NCBI GenBank assembly: GCA_002709695.1
Contig: PAQF01000031.1
Span: 9,172-48,712 of the forward strand
Origin: Candidatus Poribacteria bacterium
GTDB taxonomy: Bacteria > Poribacteria > WGA-4E > UBA9662
Length of the DNA: 39,541 nucleotides
Direction: 5' to 3'
The position numbers and the translations under genes are program-made. Below, one piece after another: positions 15,709 through 25,383 of the stretch. Every line of letters starts with the position of its first letter. Positions within the stretch are counted from its first letter, which is position 1. The notes under the pieces were generated by a model. It saw only the letters and a list, made by a program, of their open reading frames with translations, ran no database searches and had not been told where the DNA came from.

Positions 15709-18108
15709 CTAGTTTGTTGTTAATCTTTTTTTCATTAGTTCAGCAACAATCGCTAATATTGTCAATGTCGCCACGGACGTAGAAACCATCGCAAATATAA
15801 GTAATCCACCAATGTATTGAATAGGAACAAAGACCGAAAATAACAAGGCTCCAAACCCCATATTTGACACAGCATCTAGGATTATAGGATAACCCACATC
15901 TTCAACGACTTCACGTGTTAGGGTATCAAGCGAAACAACGCTTTTTGCAGTATTTCGATACTGCGAGATATAGTGAAGGGAAAAATCGACACCAACACCA
16001 ATAATGATAGCAGAGAGAATCGCAGTAATATGGGAAAGGTCAACACCAAATAGCCCCATCATTCCAAAATTCAAGATAACAGCAGAAACAAGGGGTGTAA
16101 CAGAAAGCAGTGCCCACAGGACTTTTTTGAAAAAGACCCAAGAAATCAAAAATATCATGAAAATTGAAACCGCTATACTAGTAAATGCCGACCTTATGAC
16201 CGAGTAAACCAATTCGCGCATAATGACCAGAATTCCCGTGATATTTGTCTGGATGTCATCATTCGTGATGGACTGGATCATCTCTTCTGTATCTCGAACA
16301 AACTCGATAATCACAGTTGTAGTAATATGGCCCATGAGCGCTGTAATCAGACCTGTCTGATACTCATAATCAATCAACGAACTAAAATCGTCTAAGGTCC
16401 CAGACATAGAGTAAAGAGTAAACAAGTTACTCACTTTTTCCTTCGATTCCGGAATGATTTCGAATTTAGGGTCATCATCCATGATTGTTCGATGCATTTG
16501 CTTGATAATGTCTACAATGGATAATGTTGAACAGACATGAGAATGTGAATCAACAAACTCTTGGATTACTTGCATTTGGTTCAAGCTCTCAGGAGATTTC
16601 AGATTTCCTTCGACTCTGATATCGATGTCCATAACTCCGGTCATTTCCTGATTCATAAAATCGACGCTATCACGAATCTCGGATCCCGGTTTGTAGAATT
16701 TGGTAAAATCAACTTCCACTTCTATAAATAGAATACCAACTGCTGCGATAAGGACTACACCTACGCTAAATACTAGAATCACCTTTTGAAAACGAACAAC
16801 GTTTCTTCCATACATACTTACTATTTTTTCGATGAAACTCAAATGTGTGATTGCCTTAGACTTCAGATCCCATTTGTGATGGATGATTACGGCAGGAAGA
16901 AATAATGACGACAACAGCCATGCCCAAGCAATACCGAGTGAAACGGTAATACCATAACCTGTGAACTGTTCAATAGGAGCAAATACCAAAGACAGGAAAG
17001 CTGCGATAGTGGTTAGACTCGTCAAAAATACTGGCAACAAAAGCCTGTCCATAGTTACACGTATGGCTTTCTCAACATGCTTTTGTTTCCGTAATTCTCG
17101 AAAGAATTTCGTTAGAATGTGAACTCCATCTGCGGCAGCAATTGTCATCAAAATGATTGGCATAGTGGAGTTAACCATAGTGAAATGGAATTTCTCCGAA
17201 CCGGTCAAAGTAACAACCCAACCCATGAAGCCCATCATCGACACCAAGGCAATGATGATTACCCCCCAAACCAGCGTAACCGCGGCAACGCTACGGAAGT
17301 TCAAAGCCAGAATAGCAATTAATATTCCTATGCCGAATCCCATCAAAATTAGAACATCTTCTAGAATGAGCGTAGGGAGAGTTCCAAAAAGATAAGGCAC
17401 ACCACCATAATGGATTTCGTACTTACTGAGAAATTCGCCCGAAATCTCCACCATTTTGTCCCGCAAGATACTATTGTCTATGCCTATTTTAGGCTTTATC
17501 ATAATGTTCACATAATCATTGTGACGACTCACTATCCGTTTTTTAATGCGGGGATATTTGTTGAGATATCGCTCAACTTCCTCCACCTCATCCATAGTCA
17601 TATTCCTAGAAGGCTGAAGATCGCTGATTTCGAGAAAGCCTCCATCATTAGTCATCTGGCGCATTGTTGATATGGATAGAACTTCGTCTACTTCCTTAAC
17701 TTCTTCTAGCGCATGGCTTACATCCCATAGGCATGCCAACGACTCTCCATTAAAAATTGATTTTCTTCTATTTCCAAATGCGATAAAAGCCATATCTGTG
17801 CGGCCAAACTCACGTCTCACATTTTCCCAAGTAATTCGTTCTTCAGTAGTTTGAGGGAGCAGTTTCATCATATCTTCGTCAACAATGAAATGGGGCAGTT
17901 GAGTTGCGAAATGGTCGTAGGCTGAGGTAAAGATCTGGGCGGATTTTTCCTCCGAAAGCAACCATGTTCCCAAACCTTTAAAGGCGAAGAGAATGTTACC
18001 ACTCAGGCCCATGGCCAAGATCAGGGACAAAAACACAACTACCTGGATGGTTCGTTTGGAATTATCCAGGCTCTGGTGTGTAAACCATGCCTTGATGGAA
18101 TCCTTCAT
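15709..18108 (-). CDS. RND/MMPL-family lipid exporter
   Basis: The 799-residue inner-membrane protein has a TM helix at about residues 20-42, a large periplasmic domain, a bundle of TM helices, then a repeat of this layout, as in HAE3-type RND transporters (MmpL and hopanoid exporter HpnN relatives). Charged residues within the TM regions include Asp in IAAADGVHIL and Asp in IGVGVDFSLHY, the two equivalent family motifs that mediate proton coupling. Family members export lipids and other hydrophobic compounds. No periplasmic adaptor (MFP) gene is present; instead the LolA-like and DUF1302-like genes follow. The upstream neighbours on the same strand are a sulfotransferase and a type III PKS, so a sulfated lipid is a candidate cargo. 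Confidence 0.9.
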   Translation of the reverse strand: MKDSIKAWFTHQSLDNSKRTIQVVVFLSLILAMGLSGNILFAFKGLGTWLLSEEKSAQIFTSAYDHFATQLPHFIVDEDMMKLLPQTTEERITWENVRREFGRTDMAFIAFGNRRKSIFNGESLACLWDVSHALEEVKEVDEVLSISTMRQMTNDGGFLEISDLQPSRNMTMDEVEEVERYLNKYPRIKKRIVSRHNDYVNIMIKPKIGIDNSILRDKMVEISGEFLSKYEIHYGGVPYLFGTLPTLILEDVLILMGFGIGILIAILALNFRSVAAVTLVWGVIIIALVSMMGFMGWVVTLTGSEKFHFTMVNSTMPIILMTIAAADGVHILTKFFRELRKQKHVEKAIRVTMDRLLLPVFLTSLTTIAAFLSLVFAPIEQFTGYGITVSLGIAWAWLLSSLFLPAVIIHHKWDLKSKAITHLSFIEKIVSMYGRNVVRFQKVILVFSVGVVLIAAVGILFIEVEVDFTKFYKPGSEIRDSVDFMNQEMTGVMDIDIRVEGNLKSPESLNQMQVIQEFVDSHSHVCSTLSIVDIIKQMHRTIMDDDPKFEIIPESKEKVSNLFTLYSMSGTLDDFSSLIDYEYQTGLITALMGHITTTVIIEFVRDTEEMIQSITNDDIQTNITGILVIMRELVYSVIRSAFTSIAVSIFMIFLISWVFFKKVLWALLSVTPLVSAVILNFGMMGLFGVDLSHITAILSAIIIGVGVDFSLHYISQYRNTAKSVVSLDTLTREVVEDVGYPIILDAVSNMGFGALLFSVFVPIQYIGGLLIFAMVSTSVATLTILAIVAELMKKRLTTN

Positions 18109-18572
18109 ATTGCCTCAATTTTCTCGGCTAATTCTATGACTGAAAACAACTTAGTTCTTCTCCTCTTAATTTTGGAGGACACGATAGACTTTCAGCCTAC
18201 TCAGAAGAAAAGGCCCATAAAGATCCTGAGAGACAGCTAAGTTTGGACCATCATAATGTTTCTGGTTGTACTAAGATCTGGTTTTCAGTCAGGTCGGTTG
18301 GCCACTTTAAGACAAAGCCAGTACTTAAGATGAGTGAGAGATAACTACTAGTTCGTTGTTAATCTGCAATCTTCCATTTTGGCAGGTTACGTCTGTTTAT
18401 GATGAGTTCCACTCTGGCTACATGTTCTTTCAGTAAAACAATGTGGTTGTATGAGAGAATCCTCATTCAGCCAAATAAAATTCCGCCGTAGAAAAGAACT
18501 AGAGCTAACCAAGTTTTAAACTTCTCAACTTGGATTTCCGAATTTTAAGAACAAACAGCACAATCGTTTTTT
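18109..18572. other. Gap between sulfotransferase and exporter genes
   Basis: These 464 bases lie between two minus-strand genes. No ORF with coding character was seen on either strand, and no clear terminator hairpin. The gap could hold a separate promoter for the exporter genes, so whether the five minus-strand genes form one transcript cannot be told from the sequence. Confidence 0.5.
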
Positions 18573-19601
18573 TTAAAACCGTGAATAAATGAAATCAAAA
18601 TCCTGCAAGATTTGTTTTTTGCTTAAACTGAAATCTTCCAGAAAATATTTGTGCTCGGTTTTAAAGGAAGATTGTTTATTATCTTGCATATCAATAGCAT
18701 GTAATATATCGGGATGTCTTTCAAGTTCACAATAATCCATAATACGGAGCATTGTGCATTTAAAATCGTTTTTCAGTTCGTTGTATGTTACCAATTGAAG
18801 TTTGCCCTTGAACTTCTCATTAGAAAAAAGAGCATCCAAATGTTTGTAGTAGAATAGCGACATAGCATATAAATTCTCAAAGAAGCGAGCCTTTGTATTT
18901 TCATCTTGTCTATCAAAATCGTAGAGATTAGACTGGACACTTTTTTCGAGCGACATTAATGAAGGTATCGCTTCTAGTGGATCGCGTAACAGGACAACAA
19001 TCTTTGCTACAGGGAAAACCTCTAATATTGTTTCAATATTAAAAATACCGAAGAATGATTTTGATACCATTCTTTTGGAACATTGATACATGTTATTTTC
19101 ATGAATTTTGCGCAGGTAGTGGATAAATTTCTCTTTTTCGGCAGCATTGCGTATGCTCTGTTCTAAATCGGTAGTCGATGGGTATTTTTGCCACGAGCCG
19201 AAATATACCCATGATAGGATGCCCTCGGCATATCTGAAATGAATCGCGATATCGTCTGTTTCGGGCAAGAAAAAGTTGGTTTCGTGGATTCTTGGATCAT
19301 AAACTTTGTCAAGTGACATTCTTTTCAGTAATGGGACTAATGGTTTCAACAATTTGCGAGTAGTGATGGCGGGCAAAAGCATATCAATGAGCATCATTCC
19401 TTTTAGATCCATAAAATTATCACACATAAAACGATGCAGAAAAGTGGTGCCACTACGCAGATGACCAATGATAAAAATTGGTTTTTCGATTTTACCCTTG
19501 TTGTAGAAGAAAATTTTGTCCAAAAAAAAGGTCAAGAAGATTGTCCCTAAAACAAAAAACCTGACAATTTTCAAAAGAACAAGCTTTATCAATTTACTCA
19601 T
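18573..19601 (-). CDS. PAPS-dependent sulfotransferase family protein
   Basis: The enzyme should transfer a sulfuryl group from PAPS to a hydroxyl group of an unknown acceptor. The 5'-phosphosulfate loop is GHLRSGTT (residues 46-53) and the 3'-phosphate site is VVLLRDPLEAIPSLMS (about 202-217), both intact. A hydrophobic segment at about residues 8-32 suggests membrane association, and the acceptor may therefore be a lipid. The fold resembles the Sulfotransfer_3 group. It begins 54 bases after the end of the type III PKS gene on the same strand, so the pair is likely co-transcribed and the PKS product is the obvious candidate acceptor. The start is ATG. Confidence 0.88.
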   Translation of the reverse strand: MSKLIKLVLLKIVRFFVLGTIFLTFFLDKIFFYNKGKIEKPIFIIGHLRSGTTFLHRFMCDNFMDLKGMMLIDMLLPAITTRKLLKPLVPLLKRMSLDKVYDPRIHETNFFLPETDDIAIHFRYAEGILSWVYFGSWQKYPSTTDLEQSIRNAAEKEKFIHYLRKIHENNMYQCSKRMVSKSFFGIFNIETILEVFPVAKIVVLLRDPLEAIPSLMSLEKSVQSNLYDFDRQDENTKARFFENLYAMSLFYYKHLDALFSNEKFKGKLQLVTYNELKNDFKCTMLRIMDYCELERHPDILHAIDMQDNKQSSFKTEHKYFLEDFSLSKKQILQDFDFIYSRF

Positions 19602-19655
19602 CTAAAAATTGAAGTTTCATTTCTATGGTTTCAATATTAAATTTTCATCTTAACT

Positions 19656-20720
19656 TTAAAATTGCCATCGGTAAAGAAATGTTGCCAAATAATAGCCAGC
19701 TCCAAAACTAGCGATTATTCCGTAAGAATCTCTAGTTTTTTCTTCCTTTAAAAAAGATTCTAGAACAACAAAAGCACTGGGGGCACTTAAATTCCCATAT
19801 TCATAAAACATTTGCCTCGATCTCTCGATCTTTTCAGCGCTAATGTTCAAATTCCTTTTGTCAGCGAATGATTCTAGGATAGGTAATCCGCCTTGATGAA
19901 GACTCCATTCTTGAATCTGATCAATGGATAAATTTTCCCTTTTTAAAATTGGTTGTATCAATTTGGTTGAGACAATGTTGGGCAATGTGCTTTTAATGTT
20001 ATCGTCCAGAACCAAATATCCTTCTCGCATGTCAACAGCTGTACCCAATTGAAATTGGGTTGAATAATCAATTATCTCTAATAGCGGTTGATCAAATTCA
20101 CACTTCATGTTTTCCGGGATAACTAACAAACCAACACCAGCATCTGAAAAAAGCAGCGAAGTTATTAAATTGGCCTTAAAATCTCGATGTGTTTTGTCAA
20201 AGATGGGATTAGCTATCCAAGAACATTGATCGAAGGTGTAAACATAGGCGGCTTTCTGGCTTTCTTGGCAGTATTCAACAGCTGATTTAAGCGAAAACAA
20301 CCCACCAGCGCATCCATAATAGGAAATTTCCTCAGGTATTGCATCCAACTCAAGATTAGCATCCAAAGACAGCTGACAAGCCAAGTTTGGCAAAACATCA
20401 GTGTGCGAAGAAATATTGTAGGAAACACTTACAAACCCAATTTTTTTCGGATCAATTTTCTCTGATAAATTACTCAGAATTTGTTTTCCCCAATGTAAAG
20501 GATGGTATTCTTGAGTTGATAACTTTTTCTTGGGTAGAGAATTAGCATCAAGCACCGAATACCGTTGTTTAAAACCAAGGGATTTGGCTACCCTTTTAGC
20601 ATACAAGTTCAATTTTTCACCGGCCTCAGTAGCAGGGTAGAGTGCATCTACTGCTATATCGGGATGGTATCCTTTGGGGAAGATACTTTTGATGCTAGCG
20701 ATATATACTCGATTATTCAT
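19656..20720 (-). CDS. Type III polyketide synthase-like condensing enzyme
   Basis: A thiolase-fold condensing enzyme. Counting from ATG 20720 (354 residues), the catalytic triad is Cys137 in YYGCAGG, His275 in WSLHQGGLPILE and Asn310 in EYGNLSAPS. Spacings of 138 and 35 are close to plant chalcone synthase (139 and 33) and longer than FabH (132 and 30). LHQGGLPIL resembles the HPGG-x-x-IL of type III PKSs, and SFGAGYY takes the place of their GFGPG loop. Such enzymes make alkylresorcinols, pyrones or phloroglucinols from acyl-CoA and malonyl-CoA. A TTG at 20774 would add 18 residues without a ribosome binding site, so I prefer the ATG. A FabH-like or OleA-like enzyme remains possible. Confidence 0.75.
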   Translation of the reverse strand: MNNRVYIASIKSIFPKGYHPDIAVDALYPATEAGEKLNLYAKRVAKSLGFKQRYSVLDANSLPKKKLSTQEYHPLHWGKQILSNLSEKIDPKKIGFVSVSYNISSHTDVLPNLACQLSLDANLELDAIPEEISYYGCAGGLFSLKSAVEYCQESQKAAYVYTFDQCSWIANPIFDKTHRDFKANLITSLLFSDAGVGLLVIPENMKCEFDQPLLEIIDYSTQFQLGTAVDMREGYLVLDDNIKSTLPNIVSTKLIQPILKRENLSIDQIQEWSLHQGGLPILESFADKRNLNISAEKIERSRQMFYEYGNLSAPSAFVVLESFLKEEKTRDSYGIIASFGAGYYLATFLYRWQF

Positions 20721-21655
20721 AGTGCGTAATCCGAACCGAAATTGCTCGAAGAAAGAAAGCAGTCCCGTCAACAACCGGTAGTTTTGAACAGAGTTGATCA
20801 GCTTTCGTTCAAATCTTTAGACTAGCTGACCTAACACTCAGTGTTTATTTAGAATATAAGCCCAATGCATGCCAGAGCTCAAACCCAAGATCCAGCTCTA
20901 CACATAACTAGTATAGATAATTTAACGAAAAATGGCAAGATGGCAATAAAGTCATCCAATGTCCGGAACGTCCTATGGTAACCGTATAGTTTGTGTGTCG
21001 TGATGGAGTTAGTATATAGAAAAACAGTGTGTCCTCAATCATGCCCGAAGTAACAAAGCTAAAAATCAGATACCAACACAAAATTGCATTTAAAGATACT
21101 TGGCGGAAGGACTTCTCCTTACTAGGACTATCGTATAGTAATTATTGCACATGCAAATTATATTCGGCTATTTAGAAAAGCGTAGGGATAAAATTACTAA
21201 TCAATACATCTTTATTTATGTATCCGATACTATTTATTCTAAATCACTGCCATTCAGCGGTCTCTTTACCTTGGTATGTTGATCGTGCTAGAATATCCTC
21301 CTAAATCTTTAGCAGAACTAAAATGGTGAATCCAGTTGGGATCGCAGATTATGCCGAGCAGGATTTTGCATCTTGATGTTTCAAAACGATTGCGTTTATC
21401 TGGTAAAGTACATTTTCCTGACAGAAATTAAGAATGGAAACTTTAAAAACTGCCAAATATACTGCAATTTAACCGCGAAAATATTCAAAGAAATTCATGA
21501 TTCTCGTGTGATATTGAGAAACCTAGAAAACTTTTTAAGGTATCGTAGACGTGTATAAACTACAGATAGAATTTTGGGGATAGTGACCTCAGTCATCTTG
21601 GTAACACAAAAACAACATACAGTCAGCAAAAACATGTTTTGTAAAGGAGACAAAA
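20721..21655. other. Long divergent intergenic region
   Basis: About 930 bases separate the minus-strand PKS gene and the plus-strand FG-GAP gene. The sequence is AT-rich and stop-dense. A 61-codon plus-strand frame at 21373-21558 has no ribosome binding site and no recognisable similarity, so I do not call it. No tRNA, repeat array or mobile element end was found. It should hold promoters for both flanking genes. Confidence 0.5.
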
Positions 21656-22741
21656 ATGCCACTTAAATTTAAGAAATCACTTATATCTGAAGAAACTTAT
21701 GAAACAGCGGCTGCGTTTGACGTTGACGGCGACGGTATACTGGATATTGTATCCGGTGGGTGGTGGTACAAAGGACCAGATTTCGTAGAGCGCTACAAGG
21801 TCTGCGAAGTGAGAAGTGAAGGTGAATATTACGATGATTTTTCCACGATTCCTATGGATATAAATGGCAATGGTAAAATGGACTTTGTGACCGGCGGATG
21901 GTTTGGATGCAACCTCCGTTGGCACGAAAACCCTGATAACCTGAACAAAGAGTGGTCAGGACACATCATCGCTGAATGTGGCAATGTGGAAACCACCCGC
22001 GCGTGGGATGTTGACGGTGACGGTCAGCTTGAGATTGTTCCCAATACTCCACCGACACCTTTGGTCGTCTACAAACTAATACAAGATGAGAGAGGCAAAG
22101 GCACTGGTAAGTTTACCGCCCATAAAATCTATGATGAGCGTCAAGGACATGGACTTGGCTTTGGCGATATAACGGGCAATGGTCGTGGTGATTTTATCTT
22201 GCAAAACGGCTGGCTTGAAGCTCCAGAAGATACCTATGACGGAAAATGGACTTTCCATCCTGATTTTGACCTTGGTAGCGCCAGTGTACCTATATTGGTG
22301 GTAGACGTGAACGGCGACGGTTTAAATGATCTAATTGTTGGACAAGCACACCCCTATGGACTAGATTGGTGGGAGCAACGTGTGAGTGAAAGCGGTGAAA
22401 GAACTTGGATTAAGCATCCTATTGATCCTTACAATTCCCAGTATCATGATATTCAATGGGTGGATATTGACGGCGACGGCGAATGCGAACTGGTTACAGG
22501 CAAACGCTACAGGGCACATTGTGGTGGTGATCCGGGGGCAGATGATGATATAGGACTTTATTATTTCAAATGGAACGGAGAGTCCTTCGCTAAACAGGTG
22601 ATTGACTACGGTCCAGCAGGTGTTGCCTCTGGGTGCGGCATTTTCTTTCATGTTATTGATCTTAACGGAAATGGGATGCTTGATATTGTCGCTCCCGGCA
22701 AAGAGGGGCTTTTTGTTTTTGAAAATCTTGGACAGAGCTGA
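21656..22741 (+). CDS. FG-GAP/VCBS seven-repeat beta-propeller protein
   Basis: The 361-residue protein consists of seven similar units, each with a calcium-loop-like motif: DVDGDGILDIV (22-32), DINGNGKMDFV, DVDGDGQLEIV, DITGNGRGDFI, DVNGDGLNDLI, DIDGDGECELV and DLNGNGMLDIV. Seven units fit a complete seven-bladed propeller of the FG-GAP/integrin-alpha type. There is no signal peptide and no other domain, which is unusual because such proteins usually act outside the cell. The start ATG has AAAGGAG a few bases upstream. In related marine bacteria these proteins occur near sugar-use genes; a ligand-binding or rhamnogalacturonan-lyase-like role cannot be decided here. Confidence 0.85.
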   Translation: MPLKFKKSLISEETYETAAAFDVDGDGILDIVSGGWWYKGPDFVERYKVCEVRSEGEYYDDFSTIPMDINGNGKMDFVTGGWFGCNLRWHENPDNLNKEWSGHIIAECGNVETTRAWDVDGDGQLEIVPNTPPTPLVVYKLIQDERGKGTGKFTAHKIYDERQGHGLGFGDITGNGRGDFILQNGWLEAPEDTYDGKWTFHPDFDLGSASVPILVVDVNGDGLNDLIVGQAHPYGLDWWEQRVSESGERTWIKHPIDPYNSQYHDIQWVDIDGDGECELVTGKRYRAHCGGDPGADDDIGLYYFKWNGESFAKQVIDYGPAGVASGCGIFFHVIDLNGNGMLDIVAPGKEGLFVFENLGQS

Positions 22742-22995
22742 GTTGTGCGGAAAGTCGGAAGACCTCTTAACCACACTGAGGGAACCTGCATATGATTGGC
22801 TTCAAGTGGCTGGAGGTTGACGGCAGTTTGAGCCTGTATTTTCAAAATGAATCCTAGGATAAATATCTCCCAAAACAGAACATATTCCTATGAATAGGAC
22901 AGGGTCGAGATCCTGATAAAACCCATTCTAGCTACATAAGAGCTAGGTCTTACCAAAGCACCTAAAAAAACATCAATAAGTATTTCGCTGATATC

Positions 22996-25383
22996 ATGAT
23001 GATCCGGTTCTTGAGGTTGCTTTTTCTCCTTGTTGGAATATGGATCCTTATTCTGACCATTCCACTCAGTAGTCCGTCAAGCCTTACCAACATTATCACA
23101 TCTGGAGGCATTAATCATCAAGTTACTATAAATACCCCTATACTCAATTCGTCTCTCATAGTTTCTGGGACACAGATGTTCTTTTGTATGCTACTTTTCT
23201 CCATCTGCTTGGTGTGTGTGTCTCCTTCGGGGCGAAGGAACTTTTTTGGAATTATCCATTCACCAAAGAGATCTATCAGTATCCTACTGCCACTCACCAT
23301 ATTCATTTTTGCGTTATATCCTACCCAAAACGGCTTACCCATAGTCTTATACCTAACACTATCCACATTGGGGCTACTATCTATATTGTTTGGGGCATAC
23401 CCCGTTATTTCTTACCTGCGTAGATGGTTACCGGAGAAACATTTTAGTATTGTTATTTACGCCTTTATTAATATCCGTTCTGCATACTTCCTCACACTAA
23501 TATTTGCCATAACATTCACATTAACTAACCTCTGCTCTTACTTCATTTTTGAGCATGTGCCACATGTTCAGGACAACATCGATCAACTTTTCCATGCTAA
23601 GATTTTTCTCTCGGGACACCTGACCGTACCATCCCATGAGCACAAGGAATTTTTCGACTTTACGCACAATATTAACAATGGAAAATGGTATTCCGAATAT
23701 CCGCCAGGGCACACACTTATGTTGATGTTGGGGTTAATCCTGAACGCACCATGGATAATAAATCCATTTTTGGGGTCGGTTTCTGTCGTACTTTTTTATT
23801 TGATCGGCAAATCGCTTTTCGACGAAACAACCGGCAGATTGGCTTCGCTATTGGGAGGATTTTCGCCATTTGTTATCATCATGTCGTCGGGTTTTTTCTC
23901 TCATAATACATCATTGTTTTTTACTGCTCTGTTCGCTCTTTTTTTCTTTAGAACCATTAGAACAAGTAAGTTTAGTGATTCGTTGATCGCCGGTTTATCG
24001 CTGGGGATTTGCTTAAATGCCCGAATTTTGACTGCTATTGGTATAGGTCTTCCCTATGCTTTCTACGCAGTTTACCTGATGCTGACAAAGACAAGAGTCT
24101 ACATACTTTGCTTTATGGTTATGCTTGCAGGTTTCCTTATGATGGTTGGTGTTCTGGCCAGTTTTAATTATCTTACCAACGGACATCCAATGCTTACTGG
24201 TTATGAGGTACTGTGGGGTAGCGACCACAATCCAGGATTCGGACACAGCGCATGGGGAGAACCTCATACGCCAAAGAGAGGTTTAATCCAAAACCTGAAT
24301 AACCTCAATGCCCTGAATAAGTACCTCTTCGAATGGTGTATTCCAAGTACATTTTTCGTTATGCTGTTCTTTGCAGGTGGTCGACGCACCCAGTGGGATT
24401 ACTTACTGATTGCTTCAGTATTTTCCTTGTCATTTGTCTATTTCTTTTATTGGTATCAAGGTTGGTGTTTTGGTCCTAGGTTTATGTATGAATCAACTTG
24501 CCCATTGATTCTGCTGACCGCCAGAGGAATCATTCATACACCTGATATTATTAAAAAGAAGTTTCAACCCAAGCTATCCGAAGGCGATCTACGCTACTTC
24601 TTATCGTTGATCATTGGCTTTTGTGTATGTGTTGCCCTTTACGTCAATGTTCCTACGTTGATCAAATTGTATTCAGATGATTACTGGGGTGTTAATACCA
24701 AAGTTCAAAAAGCAGTTGAGAGAGAGAAGATTAGTAATGCGGTGGTCTTTGTCAATTCATACTACGGCTCTGTGTTAGCATTAAACTCGCCCCAACTGGA
24801 CAGCAAAATTATATACGTTCGCGATCTGGGAGTCAAAAACAAACTGATGATGGATTTCTACCCCGAAAGAAAGTATTATCTTGCTTCAGGTAGTAACATC
24901 CAGAAAATATTCAGTTTTTACTATGACGGCACGGGTGAACCAGCAGTAACAAATGGCGATTTTGAGATGGGAACACTTGATGGTTGGCAGATTGATGGCC
25001 ATGCATGGGGAATAACTGGTCGAGATCGAGAGGGACGAATAGGGAATTTCCATGCTGAATCGCTAGTAGGAGGTGAGGAAACGACTGGAATTATGAAATC
25101 AGACATGTTCACTGTTACTGGGGAGGCGATTGGGATTTCTATAAATGGGTGGGACCGTGATCCTCTCAGACCAAATCAGTGTCTCCTAAAAGATTTTCTG
25201 ACCAACGAAATCCTAAGGACAGCATCACCGCCAAATCAGGATGCGTTTGTAACTAAGTTCTGGGATGTTTCTGACTTGGTTGGACGTAAAGTTTACCTTA
25301 CAATTGTTGATAATGATGATGATACATTGAAAAAAGGAGGGTTTGCTTGGATAGGCCTGAGTGCTATATACCAGCTCGAGTAG
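22996..25383 (+). CDS. GT39/ArnT-like membrane glycosyltransferase with C-terminal sugar-binding-like domain
   Basis: The first 570 or so residues hold about a dozen hydrophobic segments, the pattern of GT-C transferases that use polyprenyl-phosphate sugars (dolichyl-phosphate-mannose mannosyltransferase and ArnT relatives). Acidic residues after the early TM region, in HVPHVQDNIDQLFHAKIF, fit the catalytic loop of this class, and YPPGH also resembles family members. From about residue 650 the protein becomes soluble and resembles a beta-sandwich of CBM66 or galactose-binding type: NGDFEMGTLDGW, GFAWIGLSAIY. The domain would sit on the periplasmic side. Likely role is glycosylation of a lipid or protein at the membrane. 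Acceptor and donor are unknown. Confidence 0.75.
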   Translation: MMIRFLRLLFLLVGIWILILTIPLSSPSSLTNIITSGGINHQVTINTPILNSSLIVSGTQMFFCMLLFSICLVCVSPSGRRNFFGIIHSPKRSISILLPLTIFIFALYPTQNGLPIVLYLTLSTLGLLSILFGAYPVISYLRRWLPEKHFSIVIYAFINIRSAYFLTLIFAITFTLTNLCSYFIFEHVPHVQDNIDQLFHAKIFLSGHLTVPSHEHKEFFDFTHNINNGKWYSEYPPGHTLMLMLGLILNAPWIINPFLGSVSVVLFYLIGKSLFDETTGRLASLLGGFSPFVIIMSSGFFSHNTSLFFTALFALFFFRTIRTSKFSDSLIAGLSLGICLNARILTAIGIGLPYAFYAVYLMLTKTRVYILCFMVMLAGFLMMVGVLASFNYLTNGHPMLTGYEVLWGSDHNPGFGHSAWGEPHTPKRGLIQNLNNLNALNKYLFEWCIPSTFFVMLFFAGGRRTQWDYLLIASVFSLSFVYFFYWYQGWCFGPRFMYESTCPLILLTARGIIHTPDIIKKKFQPKLSEGDLRYFLSLIIGFCVCVALYVNVPTLIKLYSDDYWGVNTKVQKAVEREKISNAVVFVNSYYGSVLALNSPQLDSKIIYVRDLGVKNKLMMDFYPERKYYLASGSNIQKIFSFYYDGTGEPAVTNGDFEMGTLDGWQIDGHAWGITGRDREGRIGNFHAESLVGGEETTGIMKSDMFTVTGEAIGISINGWDRDPLRPNQCLLKDFLTNEILRTASPPNQDAFVTKFWDVSDLVGRKVYLTIVDNDDDTLKKGGFAWIGLSAIYQLE

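Noticed and set aside
21373-21558. 61-codon plus-strand ORF
   Set aside because: No ribosome binding site, no recognisable motif, and it lies in a stop-dense AT-rich region.
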